Positions 8,340-18,379 of a stretch of DNA of 32,894 bases are shown one piece after another. The position numbers and the translations under genes are program-made. This DNA comes from Rickettsia typhi. GTDB lineage: Bacteria; Pseudomonadota; Alphaproteobacteria; Rickettsiales; Deianiraeaceae. The notes beneath the pieces are model-generated. The model was not told the origin of the DNA. It did no database searches and was given only the letters and a program-made list of their open reading frames with translations. How positions within the stretch are numbered: the first letter of the stretch is position 1; every line of letters begins with the position of its first letter. The stretch lies in contig CAMCVL010000011.1 in the NCBI GenBank assembly GCA_945881985.1, positions 1 to 32,894 on the forward strand. The letters run 5' to 3'.

Positions 8340-8374
8340 ATCCTGCACCAATGCATTGTGCCAAGCTTTGCAAA

Positions 8375-8404
8375 AATATAAATATAATTTTATCTTATTG
8401 TCAA
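8375..8404 (-). promoter_or_regulatory. Promoter for tRNA-Arg
   Basis: On the minus strand TTGACA (8404-8399), an 18-nt spacer and TATATT (8380-8375, five of six matches) predict a start near 8368, about 29 nt before the mature tRNA. A CTTTGCAAA word (8366-8374) lies right at the predicted start. Confidence 0.6.
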
Positions 8405-8518
8405 GTAATCTTTGTGTTTTATATTCTTGACAAGGAGGATAATTTTTGATACTTTTAACTAAGATTGCTTCATTGCCTATTTTGAAGCCTTAATAATTAA
8501 TGGATATTTACTTTGATT

Positions 8519-11506
8519 ATGGCAAAAAAAAATACAAAACAGGATGCTTTGGCAACCAATGTTGTTACTGCACCAAATTACACAAAACTTGCAAATCTTG
8601 ACAATAGCATTGTTATTGAGGGTGCAAGGCAAAATAATCTTAAAAACATATCCCTTAATATACCCAAAAATCAGTTTGTTGTAATCACTGGGCCCAGTGG
8701 TAGCGGCAAGTCCTCTTTGGCTTTTGACACAATCTATGCCGAGGGACAACGCAGGTACATTGAGAGCCTGTCAACCTACGCTAGGCAATTTTTAAATATT
8801 CAGGGCAAACCAGACTACGACTCCATATCCGGCCTCTCCCCAGCTATTGCAATAGACCAAAAAACTACATCTAAAAACCCAAGGTCAACCGTTGCTACAA
8901 TGACGGAAATCTACGATTATTTGCGTGTTTTATACGCTAGGGTTGGGGTACCATTTTCACCCGAGACAAACTTGCCAATAAAAAGCATAACGGTTAGCGA
9001 GATGATTGATGCTATTTTAAAATTACCTCTTGCTACAAAAATCAACATCATTGCACCGGTTGTAAGGGGACAAAAAGGGGAACACAAAAAGCTTTTATTG
9101 ACATTACGCAAAAGCGGATACGAAAGAATAAAATTTAACGGCGAGCTTACATCAATAGACGATGTAATTATGAATATTGATAAAAATCGTAAAAACACAA
9201 TTGATGTTGTTGTTGACAGACTTGAGATTAAAGCTGGCATTAAAGACCGTCTCGCCTCATCCGTTGAAACCGCAGTTAAGCTATCCGAGGGCATACTACA
9301 CGCCGAAGTAGTATCAATTGACCAAGGAATTGACGAGCAAGAACTAGAACCAATCAATGGCACAAAAATTTGCGAGGGGGCAATTCTTAACTTTTCCGAG
9401 AAGTTTTGCTGCCCAGTATCTGGCTTTACCATTGAGGACATGGAGCCAAGAATTTTCTCTTTTAACAGCCCTTACGGCGTTTGCCCTTCTTGCAACGGGG
9501 TTGGCACGGAGTATCACTTTGTGCCAGAGCTGACAATTGGCGATTCTTCTTTATCAATAAGAGAGGGGGCGATTACTTTATGGACTACTCAAGCCTCTTC
9601 AAAACATTACATACAGATGTTAAAAACTTTAGAAGAGGAGTTTGAATTTTCGATAGACGAGCCCTTTGAAAACATAAACGACAAGGCAAAACAAATGATA
9701 TTTTATGGGCTTGGCGAGAGGGAAATTGAATTTAGCTACAACGATGGCATGCGTATCTATAAAGTTAAAAAGCAATACGAGGGCATAATGACAATGCTTT
9801 ATAATAGATGGAGGGAGACAGATAGTGATGTTATTAGGGAGGAGCTGCAGAAGTTTCAGGATGTAACAAAATGCCGCGAGTGTAGTGGATACAGACTTAA
9901 AAAGGAATCTCTATGCGTTAAGATTAATAACAAGCATATAGGTGAAATTTGCAAAACAAGCATTAACGATGCAATTATTTGGTTTAATTCCTTGCACGAG
10001 CATTTAAACAAGCAACAAAACGAAATTGCCTCCAAGGCGGTAAAGGAAATAGTTAAAAGACTTGGCTTTTTGCAAAATGTTGGGGTTGGCTATCTTACTC
10101 TTTCAAGGGAGAGCGGCACTTTATCTGGTGGCGAGTCACAAAGAATCCGTCTTGCTAGCCAAATAGGCTCGGAACTTACGGGTATTTTGTATATACTGGA
10201 CGAGCCATCAATTGGCTTGCATCAATCTGATAATGAAAAACTTATCCGTACAATTAAAAACCTCAGGGACATTGGCAACAGTGTAATTGTTGTGGAGCAT
10301 GACGAAGAGACAATGGAAGAGGCAGACTATATTATTGACATAGGCCCAGGTGCTGGTATAAACGGTGGGCATGTAATTGCCGAGGGCACGCCTGCCGAGG
10401 TTATGCAAAACAAAGATAGCATTACCGGCGCCTACCTTAGCGGTAGGGAGGTAATTAACCTAGACGGCAGAGCAAGACGCCAGCTTGGTAACGGTCAATT
10501 TTTGGAGGTTAGGGGTGCAAAGGGCAACAACCTTAAAAATATATCGGTTAAAATACCTCTTGGCATGTTTGTAACGGTTACTGGCGTTAGTGGCTGTGGC
10601 AAGTCCACCCTTGTTATGGAAACTCTCTACAGAGCTCTAGCTGCAAAACTTTACAAGTCCAAGGTTAAGTCCGAGCCTTACGACGATATTATCGGGCTTG
10701 AAAATATCGAGAAGGTAATTGAAATAGACCAGTCCCCAATCGGGCGTACGCCTAGGTCAAACCCAGCAACTTACACTGGAGCATTTAATTATATTAGGGA
10801 TTGGTTTTCTGGACTGCCGGAAGCACGCAGAAGAGGCTACAAACCAGCAAGATTCTCTTTTAATGTAAAAGGTGGTAGATGCGAAGCTTGCCAAGGTGAC
10901 GGCGTTGTTAAGGTTGAAATGCACTTTTTGCCAGATGTCTATGTTTGCTGCGATATATGCAAGGGCAAAAGATACAACCGCGAAACACTTGAAATTGAAT
11001 TTAAAGGCAAAACCATCTCCGATGTTCTTGAAATGTCCGTTGACGAGGCATTAAACTTTTTTAAACCAGTGCCTTTAATTAAGGAAAAATTCCAGTACCT
11101 CTCTGATGTAGGGCTTGGATACATGAAGCTTGGGCAATCTGCAACAACTCTTTCAGGTGGTGAATCTCAAAGAATTAAGCTTGCTAAGGAGCTTTCGCGT
11201 AAAACCGCAGGTAATTGCCTTTACATTTTGGACGAGCCTACAACGGGGCTACATTCCCACGATATTAAAAAGCTTTTGGATGTATTGCACAGGCTTATAG
11301 ACCAAGACAACTCAATGATAGTGATAGAGCACAACATGGATGTGATTAAAACATCGGACTATATAATTGACATGGGACCCGAAGGCGGCGACAAGGGCGG
11401 TATGGTTGTTGCCTGCGGCGCACCAGAAGATATATGCAAGGTGCAAAATAGCATTACAGGCAAGTATCTGCAAAAGTATCTTGAAAAAATGAAGAGGCGT
11501 AAATAG
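8519..11506 (+). CDS. uvrA: Excinuclease ABC subunit A
   Basis: 995 codons from the ATG at 8519 (a TTG two codons earlier is in frame). It is the damage-recognition ATPase of nucleotide excision repair, acting with UvrB. Both ABC modules are intact: Walker A GPSGSGKSSLAFDTIYAEGQ near residue 57 and GVSGCGKSTLV near residue 695, with signature motifs LSGGESQRIRLA and LSGGESQRIKLA and Walker B ILDEPSIGLH and ILDEPTTGLH. The first zinc region reads CPVSGFTI...CPSCNGVG, with Ser replacing the second Cys; to my knowledge this is common in alphaproteobacterial UvrA. The second zinc module (CEACQGDG...CDICKGKRYN) is complete. An upstream TTGACA at 8427 has only a weak -10 (TACTTT). Confidence 0.98.
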   Translation: MAKKNTKQDALATNVVTAPNYTKLANLDNSIVIEGARQNNLKNISLNIPKNQFVVITGPSGSGKSSLAFDTIYAEGQRRYIESLSTYARQFLNIQGKPDYDSISGLSPAIAIDQKTTSKNPRSTVATMTEIYDYLRVLYARVGVPFSPETNLPIKSITVSEMIDAILKLPLATKINIIAPVVRGQKGEHKKLLLTLRKSGYERIKFNGELTSIDDVIMNIDKNRKNTIDVVVDRLEIKAGIKDRLASSVETAVKLSEGILHAEVVSIDQGIDEQELEPINGTKICEGAILNFSEKFCCPVSGFTIEDMEPRIFSFNSPYGVCPSCNGVGTEYHFVPELTIGDSSLSIREGAITLWTTQASSKHYIQMLKTLEEEFEFSIDEPFENINDKAKQMIFYGLGEREIEFSYNDGMRIYKVKKQYEGIMTMLYNRWRETDSDVIREELQKFQDVTKCRECSGYRLKKESLCVKINNKHIGEICKTSINDAIIWFNSLHEHLNKQQNEIASKAVKEIVKRLGFLQNVGVGYLTLSRESGTLSGGESQRIRLASQIGSELTGILYILDEPSIGLHQSDNEKLIRTIKNLRDIGNSVIVVEHDEETMEEADYIIDIGPGAGINGGHVIAEGTPAEVMQNKDSITGAYLSGREVINLDGRARRQLGNGQFLEVRGAKGNNLKNISVKIPLGMFVTVTGVSGCGKSTLVMETLYRALAAKLYKSKVKSEPYDDIIGLENIEKVIEIDQSPIGRTPRSNPATYTGAFNYIRDWFSGLPEARRRGYKPARFSFNVKGGRCEACQGDGVVKVEMHFLPDVYVCCDICKGKRYNRETLEIEFKGKTISDVLEMSVDEALNFFKPVPLIKEKFQYLSDVGLGYMKLGQSATTLSGGESQRIKLAKELSRKTAGNCLYILDEPTTGLHSHDIKKLLDVLHRLIDQDNSMIVIEHNMDVIKTSDYIIDMGPEGGDKGGMVVACGAPEDICKVQNSITGKYLQKYLEKMKRRK

Positions 11507-11649
11507 CCTCACCCCTCCATTTTGTAAAAGCTATGGATGTTGACATTTTGTCATTTTTTATATTTAGCCGGATATAGCGATTGTTAAGATGTTTTACAAT
11601 CTTCATTTTGCATTCAAAAACAGTAATTAGCAAAATTACAATATATCCA

Positions 11650-11677
11650 TTGAAAATTGCAAAAACGGATATATATT
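11650..11677 (+). promoter_or_regulatory. Putative promoter for lon
   Basis: TTGAAA (11650-11655), a 16-nt spacer and TATATT (11672-11677, five of six matches) predict a start near 11684, 34 nt before the lon ATG. No sigma32-type element was recognised. A small perfect inverted repeat TGACA-TTT-TGTCA lies further upstream at 11541-11553. Confidence 0.5.
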
Positions 11678-11717
11678 TTATTTACAAGCTTTAAAATTAA
11701 TATTGCTATTTTTAAAA

Positions 11718-14351
11718 ATGAGTGAGGAGAAGACAAAAAAAACAAAGCCTAGTAAGCTTTCATCAGCAAAGTCAAAACAAAGCCCCAATGATGCCGCCGT
11801 GGAAGTTGGTAGTAAAAAAGCAGAATCAAATACGGCAACCGCAAAGGCTGCAAGTAAGGTAAAAAAAGCCACAAAAAAATTACATAACTACGAATACCTT
11901 AGTCAAAAAGATAGCCTACCTTTAGTTGCTGTAAAGTCTGTGGTGCTGTTTCCGGGTAATGTATTACCTTTATTTGTTGCAAAAAACTCCTCCATTGCAT
12001 CGCTTGAGTTTGCTTTTGCCAATAGCTTTGATGTTGCTGTTTTTACCAACCATCCAGAAAAACAATCCGCTACCATAAAAGCAATAAAAGAACCAGAGGA
12101 AAACAATCTTTACAAAATTGGTGTAAGAGCTAGGGTTTTGCATATATCAAAATCCAGCGATGGAACCGCAAGAGTGCTTTTGGAGGTAAAAAACAGGCTT
12201 GAATTTGAGTCTCTTGTTAGCTACAAAGATTCCGCCGATGTGTTTGCCATTAAACACAAAAAGCCTCTTGATAACGACTTTCATATCGTAGTTGTTAAGG
12301 ACATTCAAAATCCACAAACTCACTCTACGCCAAAGATGCAAAGGCTTAAAAAGGCAATTATTGAAGCCGCTAGAGAGATGTCAAAACTAAATCCATTTAG
12401 AATAAATGAAGAGTCCTTAAATATAATATCCAAAATTGAAAGCAATGATGTATTTTTTTATGCCATTGCAATTACCATAGAAGCCGAAACAAAGTTAAAA
12501 CAAAAATTACTGGAATCATCAAGCTTGGAAGAGGGCTTTGAGGAGCTTTATAAGCAAATTTGCGACGAGCTTGCGGTGATGCATTACGACCAAGAAATTA
12601 ATTCCAAAATTAGAGACAAAATTAAAAATGACCAAAAAAAGTTTTACCTACAGGAGCAAAAAAGAATGATTGAAAAGGAGCTGCACGAAGTTTCGCCTAA
12701 GGACGACCAAAGTGAGTATGCAAAATACTTTGAAATTGCCGAACAAAAAAAGATGCCAAAAGAGGCGGTTGATAAAATTAAAGAGGAGGTTGCGAGGGTT
12801 AAAAACTCATCCTATTCATCAGAGTCCGGCATGACAAAAACCTACTTAGACTTTTTAACCTCCATGCCATGGGGCAAGGCAGATGCTGAAAACAAAAGTC
12901 TTAGTAAAGCTAACGATGTGCTTAACGCCCACCACTACGGCTTGCAAAAGGTTAAGGATAGAATTCTGGAATATATTGCGGTAAAGGTTAAATCTGGCTC
13001 AAAAAAAGGGCAAATTTTATGCCTTTACGGGCCGCCGGGGGTGGGTAAAACCTCTCTTGCTAAGTCCGTTGCAGAGGCAATGGGTAAAAAATATGCAAAG
13101 ATCTCCCTTGGTGGACTAAGAGACGAGGCGGAAATACGGGGTCACCGCAAAACATATGTTGGGGCTTTTGCCGGCAAACTTTTAACCTCACTTAAACGCC
13201 TTGGTGCAGATAATCCAGTAATACTACTAGACGAAATAGACAAGATGGGCTCAAACAGCAAGGGGGACCCAGTATCAGCACTGTTAGAGGTTTTGGACCC
13301 AGAGCAAAACTCTCAGTTTAGCGACCATTATCTTGAAATACCTTACGATGTATCGTCTGTGACCTTTATTGCAACCGCAAACAGCCTTGACATACCCCTC
13401 CCTCTACTTGACAGAATGGAGGTGATAACCCTTAGCGGCTACACGGAGGGCGAAAAAATACACATCTGCCAAAACTATATAGTACAAAAAGTGTTAAAGG
13501 AATGCGGCATTGATGACGGCAGTATTGAAATCACTAAGGAGGCAATCGTTGATATCATTAGATATTACACCAGCGAGTCTGGCGTTAGAGGGCTTGAAAG
13601 ACAAATTAAAAAACTTGCTGGCAAATTTGTAAAGGATCTTGTAATGCAACAATCCCTTGATAGCGACAAAGATGCAAATGCAAAAGATGCAAAAAAAGCA
13701 AAATCTAAAAAGCAAGATATAGATACAAAAGTTATCACTCAAGATGACTTGAAATACTACCTTGGCATTAAAAAGTTTAAGTTTGGCATAGCCGAGGACA
13801 AAGACCAAGTTGGGGTTGTAACTGGACTAGCTTACACTCAAATGGGCGGAGATGTGTTAAAAATTGAGGCAATTAAGTCATCCGTGCTGGAAAAACCAGA
13901 ACTTAAAACAACTGGCAAGCTTGGGGAGGTGATTAAGGAATCTGTTGCAGCTGCCTATAGCTACATTCAATCCCGTGCCGCAGATTATGGCATTGACCCA
14001 GAGCTTTTTAAAAAGTCTAGCATTCACTTGCACTTTCCGGAAGGTGCGGTGCCAAAGGATGGACCATCGGCAGGCACGGCAATTAGCCTTGCACTTTTGT
14101 CGCTTTTTACCGGCAGGCCAGTGCGTAAGGACATAGGACTAACTGGCGAGATAACCCTTACCGGCAAGGTTTTGCCAATTGGCGGTCTTAAGGAAAAGCT
14201 AAATGCCGCCCTAAGAGCTGGGCTTACAACAATCTTTATACCCGTGGATAACACTAAAGACCTTGAGGAAATACCAGATGATGTAAAAAATGCCCTCAAG
14301 ATTATACCTGTTGACTGCATTGACACAATAACTCAAAACGCATTGATATAG
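11718..14351 (+). CDS. lon: ATP-dependent protease Lon (LonA)
   Basis: 877 codons from the ATG at 11718 (a TTG five codons upstream is in frame). It is a cytosolic AAA+ serine protease that degrades misfolded and regulatory proteins. After a ~55-residue Lys/Ser/Ala-rich extension comes the LON substrate-binding domain (LPLVAVKSVVLFPGNVLPLFV), then the AAA+ module with Walker A GPPGVGKTS, KISLGGLRDEAEIRGHRKTYVGA and Walker B VILLDEIDKMG. The peptidase has catalytic Ser in PKDGPSAGTA and Lys in GKVLPIGGLKEKLNAA. A low-complexity Asp/Lys/Ala stretch (about residues 640-665) lies between ATPase and protease parts. The N-terminal extension and linker are unusual additions to an otherwise complete enzyme. 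ispA follows after 7 bp. Confidence 0.97.
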   Translation: MSEEKTKKTKPSKLSSAKSKQSPNDAAVEVGSKKAESNTATAKAASKVKKATKKLHNYEYLSQKDSLPLVAVKSVVLFPGNVLPLFVAKNSSIASLEFAFANSFDVAVFTNHPEKQSATIKAIKEPEENNLYKIGVRARVLHISKSSDGTARVLLEVKNRLEFESLVSYKDSADVFAIKHKKPLDNDFHIVVVKDIQNPQTHSTPKMQRLKKAIIEAAREMSKLNPFRINEESLNIISKIESNDVFFYAIAITIEAETKLKQKLLESSSLEEGFEELYKQICDELAVMHYDQEINSKIRDKIKNDQKKFYLQEQKRMIEKELHEVSPKDDQSEYAKYFEIAEQKKMPKEAVDKIKEEVARVKNSSYSSESGMTKTYLDFLTSMPWGKADAENKSLSKANDVLNAHHYGLQKVKDRILEYIAVKVKSGSKKGQILCLYGPPGVGKTSLAKSVAEAMGKKYAKISLGGLRDEAEIRGHRKTYVGAFAGKLLTSLKRLGADNPVILLDEIDKMGSNSKGDPVSALLEVLDPEQNSQFSDHYLEIPYDVSSVTFIATANSLDIPLPLLDRMEVITLSGYTEGEKIHICQNYIVQKVLKECGIDDGSIEITKEAIVDIIRYYTSESGVRGLERQIKKLAGKFVKDLVMQQSLDSDKDANAKDAKKAKSKKQDIDTKVITQDDLKYYLGIKKFKFGIAEDKDQVGVVTGLAYTQMGGDVLKIEAIKSSVLEKPELKTTGKLGEVIKESVAAAYSYIQSRAADYGIDPELFKKSSIHLHFPEGAVPKDGPSAGTAISLALLSLFTGRPVRKDIGLTGEITLTGKVLPIGGLKEKLNAALRAGLTTIFIPVDNTKDLEEIPDDVKNALKIIPVDCIDTITQNALI

Positions 14352-14358
14352 CAAAACC

Positions 14359-15219
14359 ATGACTCAGGATTTTAGCCAATTAAGCCTTAAAATCAATCAG
14401 ATAAAGGATAAAACTGACATTTACATTAGCAATTACTTTGCAAATCTTAAGCCGGAGTCCGCAGACCTATTAAAAGCAATGAGCTACTCGGTTGTTGACA
14501 GGGGCAAAAGGCTAAGACCAGCCTTAATATTTTTAACATCTAAACCCTTTGGGCTTGACGACAAAACCTGCCTTACTCTAAGTCTTTGCGTTGAGATGGC
14601 ACACGCATATTCACTAATTCACGACGACCTGCCATGCCTTGATAACGAGCAGCAAAGAAGCGGTAAGCCTTGCTCTCACATAGTTTTTGGCGAGGCAATG
14701 GCATTGCTTGCGGGCAACTCCTTACTAACTCTGTGCTTTGAGGTTTTGGCGGGGCCTAGCTTAAACTTAGATGACGGCAAAAAACTAAAGATTATTCACA
14801 CCTTTGCCAAGGCATTTGGACATTGCGGCGTTATGGGCGGGCAAGTGCTTGATGTTGAAATTGCTAAAAACGGCGGTAAAAACCTCACCCGCGAAGAGTT
14901 GTTTAAAATGCAAAGCCTTAAAACAGGCGAGTTTTTTGCTTTTTGCACCTCGCTTGGTGCCATGCTTTGCGGTAGCAAAAAAGACTACGACGCTTACAAG
15001 CAATACGGTCACGCCCTTGGCAAGATATATCAAATTGTTGACGATGTTTTGGACGCTGGGCAGGATGATGCAAATTCTGTGCTTAGCTTTTTTGCCTCGG
15101 CAGACGATGCTTTGCAATTTGCAAAATCAATAGCAAACGATGCTTGCAAGGATATAAAACAGGAGCATCTTAGTGATTTTTTGCATTACATAATCACTCT
15201 TGCAAAGCCAGCAAATTAA
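14359..15219 (+). CDS. ispA: Polyprenyl (farnesyl/geranyl) diphosphate synthase
   Basis: 286 codons. It condenses DMAPP/IPP into short-chain prenyl diphosphates for undecaprenyl phosphate and quinones. The first Asp-rich motif is DDLPCLDN (about residues 92-99; the usual form is DDLPAMDDD, so one Asp is Asn), and the second is QIVDDVLD (about 232). GKRLRPAL, the IPP-binding Arg region, and GGQVLDVE are present. Product length cannot be fixed from sequence alone, but overall it is IspA-like. It sits between lon and tatC with gaps of 7 and 11 bp; ispH is elsewhere in the window. Confidence 0.92.
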   Translation: MTQDFSQLSLKINQIKDKTDIYISNYFANLKPESADLLKAMSYSVVDRGKRLRPALIFLTSKPFGLDDKTCLTLSLCVEMAHAYSLIHDDLPCLDNEQQRSGKPCSHIVFGEAMALLAGNSLLTLCFEVLAGPSLNLDDGKKLKIIHTFAKAFGHCGVMGGQVLDVEIAKNGGKNLTREELFKMQSLKTGEFFAFCTSLGAMLCGSKKDYDAYKQYGHALGKIYQIVDDVLDAGQDDANSVLSFFASADDALQFAKSIANDACKDIKQEHLSDFLHYIITLAKPAN

Positions 15220-15230
15220 TGCCCCCTTAG

Positions 15231-15956
15231 ATGATTAACGGATTTGCCTTTAAGGATAGCATCTTTGCCCTAAGACGCATACTTATTATTTGCATCTTGT
15301 GGTTTTGCCTTTGCTTTGGCTTTTGCCTTACTTACAACCATGTAATTATTGATATTTTTTTTAACAACCTTAAGCTCACTAGCAACAACAACTTACTTTT
15401 TACAAAAAACATTACAAGCGGGGCTTTTATTGCTTTAAAAACAGCATTTTATCTATCACTTTTGTTGCTTTTGCCGGTGCTGTTTGGCTCTTTGTATCAT
15501 TTTGCTTCCGCAGGTTTGTTTAAAAAGGAACGCCGCTTTGCCGCCCTAGTAATCTGTGCCTGCCTTGGGCTTGGGCTTGTGGGCGTTGCCTTTGGTTTTT
15601 TTGTCTTTGCAAAAATGTTTTTTACCTTCTTTTTGGGGCTTAGCTTAAGCTCTCACGGCGTGCAAACGCTTATAGACGCCGAGCATTTAATTGAGCTTTA
15701 CATATCTTTTTGCATTATGGGGTTTTTTGTGTTTCAAACCCCGCTTTGCGTTTTTGCCTTACTAAAAATAGGGGTGTTAAAGCAGGATGTTTTTGTAAAA
15801 TATCGCAGATTTTACATAGTAATCTATCTTGCAATCGGCGCTATTGTTACGCCGCCAGATGTTTTAAGCCAAATTGTAGTATCCTTTACCTTGTGGATTT
15901 TGACGGAACTTGGTTTTTTTGCCTACAAAATAACATCAAAACCCCTTAAACATTAG
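15231..15956 (+). CDS. tatC: Sec-independent translocase TatC, divergent
   Basis: 241 codons with six probable membrane segments. TatC recognises twin-arginine signal peptides and recruits TatA to export folded proteins. Family markers are LLFTKNITSGAFIALKTAFYLSLLLLLPV, the first-loop FASAGLFKKERRFAAL (conserved Glu), and GAIVTPPDVLSQ before the last helices. The usual N-terminal HLxELR, whose Glu helps bind the RR motif, reads SIFALRR here, so Glu is replaced by Ala. tatA and tatB are not adjacent. It follows ispA by 11 bp and probably belongs to the lon-ispA-tatC transcript. Confidence 0.87.
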   Translation: MINGFAFKDSIFALRRILIICILWFCLCFGFCLTYNHVIIDIFFNNLKLTSNNNLLFTKNITSGAFIALKTAFYLSLLLLLPVLFGSLYHFASAGLFKKERRFAALVICACLGLGLVGVAFGFFVFAKMFFTFFLGLSLSSHGVQTLIDAEHLIELYISFCIMGFFVFQTPLCVFALLKIGVLKQDVFVKYRRFYIVIYLAIGAIVTPPDVLSQIVVSFTLWILTELGFFAYKITSKPLKH

Positions 15957-16005
15957 GGTATTAAAGTGTTTCAATGCAATTTTTTCAATCCAATCTAAAG
16001 CCGCC

Positions 16006-17841
16006 TTACATTCCAAAAGCCAGACCTTGACGCCTAAAATCGGCTGCGGCGGTGCAATTGTTCTCATCTGTGTTGCAGGCTATCATGTTGATTCCACTAG
16101 TTAAGTCGTAGTTAAAGTTAGGCTCCAATGTTTTTTGCTCCAAAAAGTTTGCCGTTGAATGTAGCGAATATTTTGCGCGCTTTTCAAGCTCAACAACCTT
16201 GCTACTATTTGTTTTTGCAAAGTTTGGTGCGGCCAGATTGCTTGCTGGCTCCAGCTTTGCATCCAAAGCTAAAACTATGGTTTTTAAAATATAACTTAAA
16301 ATACGCACTCCGCCCGGCGAACCTACTATCAAAACAGGTTTGTTTGTATTAACATCCACAACTATAATTGGAGACATGGCACTACGAGGGCGTTTAAAGG
16401 GCATGATTTTATTGATATTTGGCGAGCCATCTGTGTTTGTAGGGTTAAAAGCAAAGTCTGTCATTGTGTTGTTTAGCACAAAGCCATCAATCATTGTAAA
16501 GGAGCCAAAAAAGTTTTCAATTGATTGCGTCATTGACAAAGCATTGCCAAATTGGTCTACAACTGATATGTGGCTTGTTGTGGTTGACTTATCGCTTTGC
16601 CCACTTTTTGCAAAACCCCCAAGCCCAGATGCAACAATGGAAGGAGCTTTTTTGTAAGATATTAACTTTGCTCTTTGTTTTGCGTAGTTTGCGTTTAGCA
16701 ACAAAGATTCATCAAATGCCTCAAAGGATTTGTCAGCAACAATAGCCGCCCTGTCGGCAAGGGCAAGCCTTAGCGCCTCGCTTGTTATGTAGATAAATTC
16801 ATTAGGATTTTTTTTGTAAATTGCATGTAAATCAAAATTTTCAAGTATCTTAAGAGTCTGCAGGATTGTAATGGCAGAACTTGGTGCCTCTGGTCCGCAA
16901 ATTTTGTAATTATTGCGATATATTATACAAGACGGATTGCTAAATTTTGCCTTGTAGTTTTTTATATCACTTGCAAGCATAATGCCGGTGTTTGTATCTG
17001 TGTTTTCAAGGCGTTTTGCAATTCTGTCTGCGTAGTATTGAGTGTAAAAAAAGTAAGGGCTGTGCGCTATGTTGCTAAGGGTTTTTGCAAGTTCATTATT
17101 TTTAACAATTTCACCCTCAAGCTTTGCGGTTTTGCCGTTAAAATAAATATGCCAATCTTTAAAATCAATGTCCTGTAGATGGTGTTTTTCAATCTGCTCC
17201 AAATGCACCGCAAGACGCTGACTTACACCAAAACCATTTTTGGCAACAAAAATTGCATCATTAAATAGTGTTTGCCAAGGCAATTTGCCGTATTTAAGAT
17301 GCAGCTGATAAATCATTGCAACATAGCCAGGCACCCCAACCGACAGCCCCCCGTGCACAACATCGTTAAACGCTCTTTCTTTGTCGCCATTCATAAACAT
17401 CTGTGAATTTGCATTTTGCGGTGCAGATTCCCTGCCGTCAATACTAATAAATCTTTTGTTTTTTGCATCGTAAAAAGTTGCAAAACCACCGCCACCAATC
17501 CCAGATGCCTGAGGCTCAACAACGCCAAGAACCAAAGATGTTGCAATTGCAGCATCAACCGCATTACCACCTTTTTGCATAATTTTTACCCCAGCCATAG
17601 TAGCCAAAGGATGCGAGCTTGCAACGGCATATTTTTTAGCAACAAATTGCTCCTGCTTTTCAAGGTTTTTACTGGCAAGTTCCGGCTCATGAGGGGTTTT
17701 GGTAGTCTTACCTTCCCAGATTTCAAAAAAACCAGCAATCGCTAGGCCAAAGCCAAACAATCCTGCCATTATAATTGCAAATAAAAAGTATTTACGGCGA
17801 CCCCAAGCTTTTTTAATGCCAAGCATATAACAAACAAGCAC
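16006..17841 (-). CDS. ggt: Gamma-glutamyltranspeptidase
   Basis: 611 codons. Family knowledge: a periplasmic N-terminal nucleophile hydrolase that cleaves glutathione and transfers glutamyl groups; the proenzyme self-cleaves before a Thr. One hydrophobic segment (about residues 19-40, FLFAIIMAGLFGFGLAIAGF) is a signal anchor or uncleaved signal. The large subunit carries AVASSHPLATMAGVKIMQKGGNAVDAAIAT and EPQASGIGGGGFATFYD. The small subunit starts at the Thr in STTTSHISVVDQFGNALSMTQSI, and PRSAMSPIIV and VGSPGGVRI are conserved. The nucleophile is therefore kept. Start could be ATG 17841 or five codons later. It is divergent from rnpB and convergent with tatC. Confidence 0.95.
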   Translation of the reverse strand: MLVCYMLGIKKAWGRRKYFLFAIIMAGLFGFGLAIAGFFEIWEGKTTKTPHEPELASKNLEKQEQFVAKKYAVASSHPLATMAGVKIMQKGGNAVDAAIATSLVLGVVEPQASGIGGGGFATFYDAKNKRFISIDGRESAPQNANSQMFMNGDKERAFNDVVHGGLSVGVPGYVAMIYQLHLKYGKLPWQTLFNDAIFVAKNGFGVSQRLAVHLEQIEKHHLQDIDFKDWHIYFNGKTAKLEGEIVKNNELAKTLSNIAHSPYFFYTQYYADRIAKRLENTDTNTGIMLASDIKNYKAKFSNPSCIIYRNNYKICGPEAPSSAITILQTLKILENFDLHAIYKKNPNEFIYITSEALRLALADRAAIVADKSFEAFDESLLLNANYAKQRAKLISYKKAPSIVASGLGGFAKSGQSDKSTTTSHISVVDQFGNALSMTQSIENFFGSFTMIDGFVLNNTMTDFAFNPTNTDGSPNINKIMPFKRPRSAMSPIIVVDVNTNKPVLIVGSPGGVRILSYILKTIVLALDAKLEPASNLAAPNFAKTNSSKVVELEKRAKYSLHSTANFLEQKTLEPNFNYDLTSGINMIACNTDENNCTAAADFRRQGLAFGM

Positions 17842-17906
17842 AAATATCTATTTTTTAATTTTGTTAAAATTAATCTGCAAATGCAAGACTATATTACAAA
17901 TTATCC

Positions 17907-17934
17907 TTGCAATATTATTTTATAAGTGCATAAT
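17907..17934 (+). promoter_or_regulatory. Promoter for rnpB
   Basis: TTGCAA (17907-17912), a 16-nt spacer and CATAAT (17929-17934, five of six matches) place the start about 7 nt downstream, at 17941, which is where the RNase P RNA's first helix begins. The agreement supports both calls. Confidence 0.65.
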
Positions 17935-17940
17935 TTTTAA

Positions 17941-18357
17941 TAACCCGCTGTGGCTTTGCGTGCTTGCGTTTTTACTTGCACGAGGAAAGTCCGAGCTTTA
18001 ATATGCAAAAATGCCGTTGAAAAACGGGGGGAGTGATCCTACGGAAAGTGCAACAGAAAACAAACCGCCAAAACTTTGTAAAAAGCTTTGGTAAGGGTGA
18101 AACAGTGAGGTAAGAGCTCACTAGCCTTAGTGGCAACACTAAGCTTTGCAAACCCCATTTAAAGCAATACCAAATAGGGGTGGCCCTGTGCTTTGCACGG
18201 GTTAGCTTTATAAGCTAAGGCTTGCATATGTGCCAGCTGCCCGGGTAGGTAGCACGACCTGCTTAGCAATAAGCAGGCTAGATTAATAAAGCCAGCAATT
18301 AACTATCTATTAATTTAGGTAATTAATTGCACAGAACTCGGCTTATAGGCGGGTTGC
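17941..18357 (+). ncRNA. rnpB: RNase P RNA (class A)
   Basis: The catalytic RNA that matures tRNA 5' ends. AACCCGC (17942-17948) pairs with GCGGGTT (18349-18355) as the closing helix. The universal core is clear: GAGGAAAGTCCGAGC near 17982, GGGTGAAACAGTGAGGTAAGAG near 18096, and ACAGAACTCGGCTTATAG near 18331, which forms the P4 pseudoknot with the first. Length about 417 nt. The ends are set by the terminal helix and by the promoter and are accurate to a few bases. The adjoining phage-like gene ends 22 bp downstream on the opposite strand. Confidence 0.96.
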
Positions 18358-18379
18358 CTTCATGTTTAGCTACCTAAAT

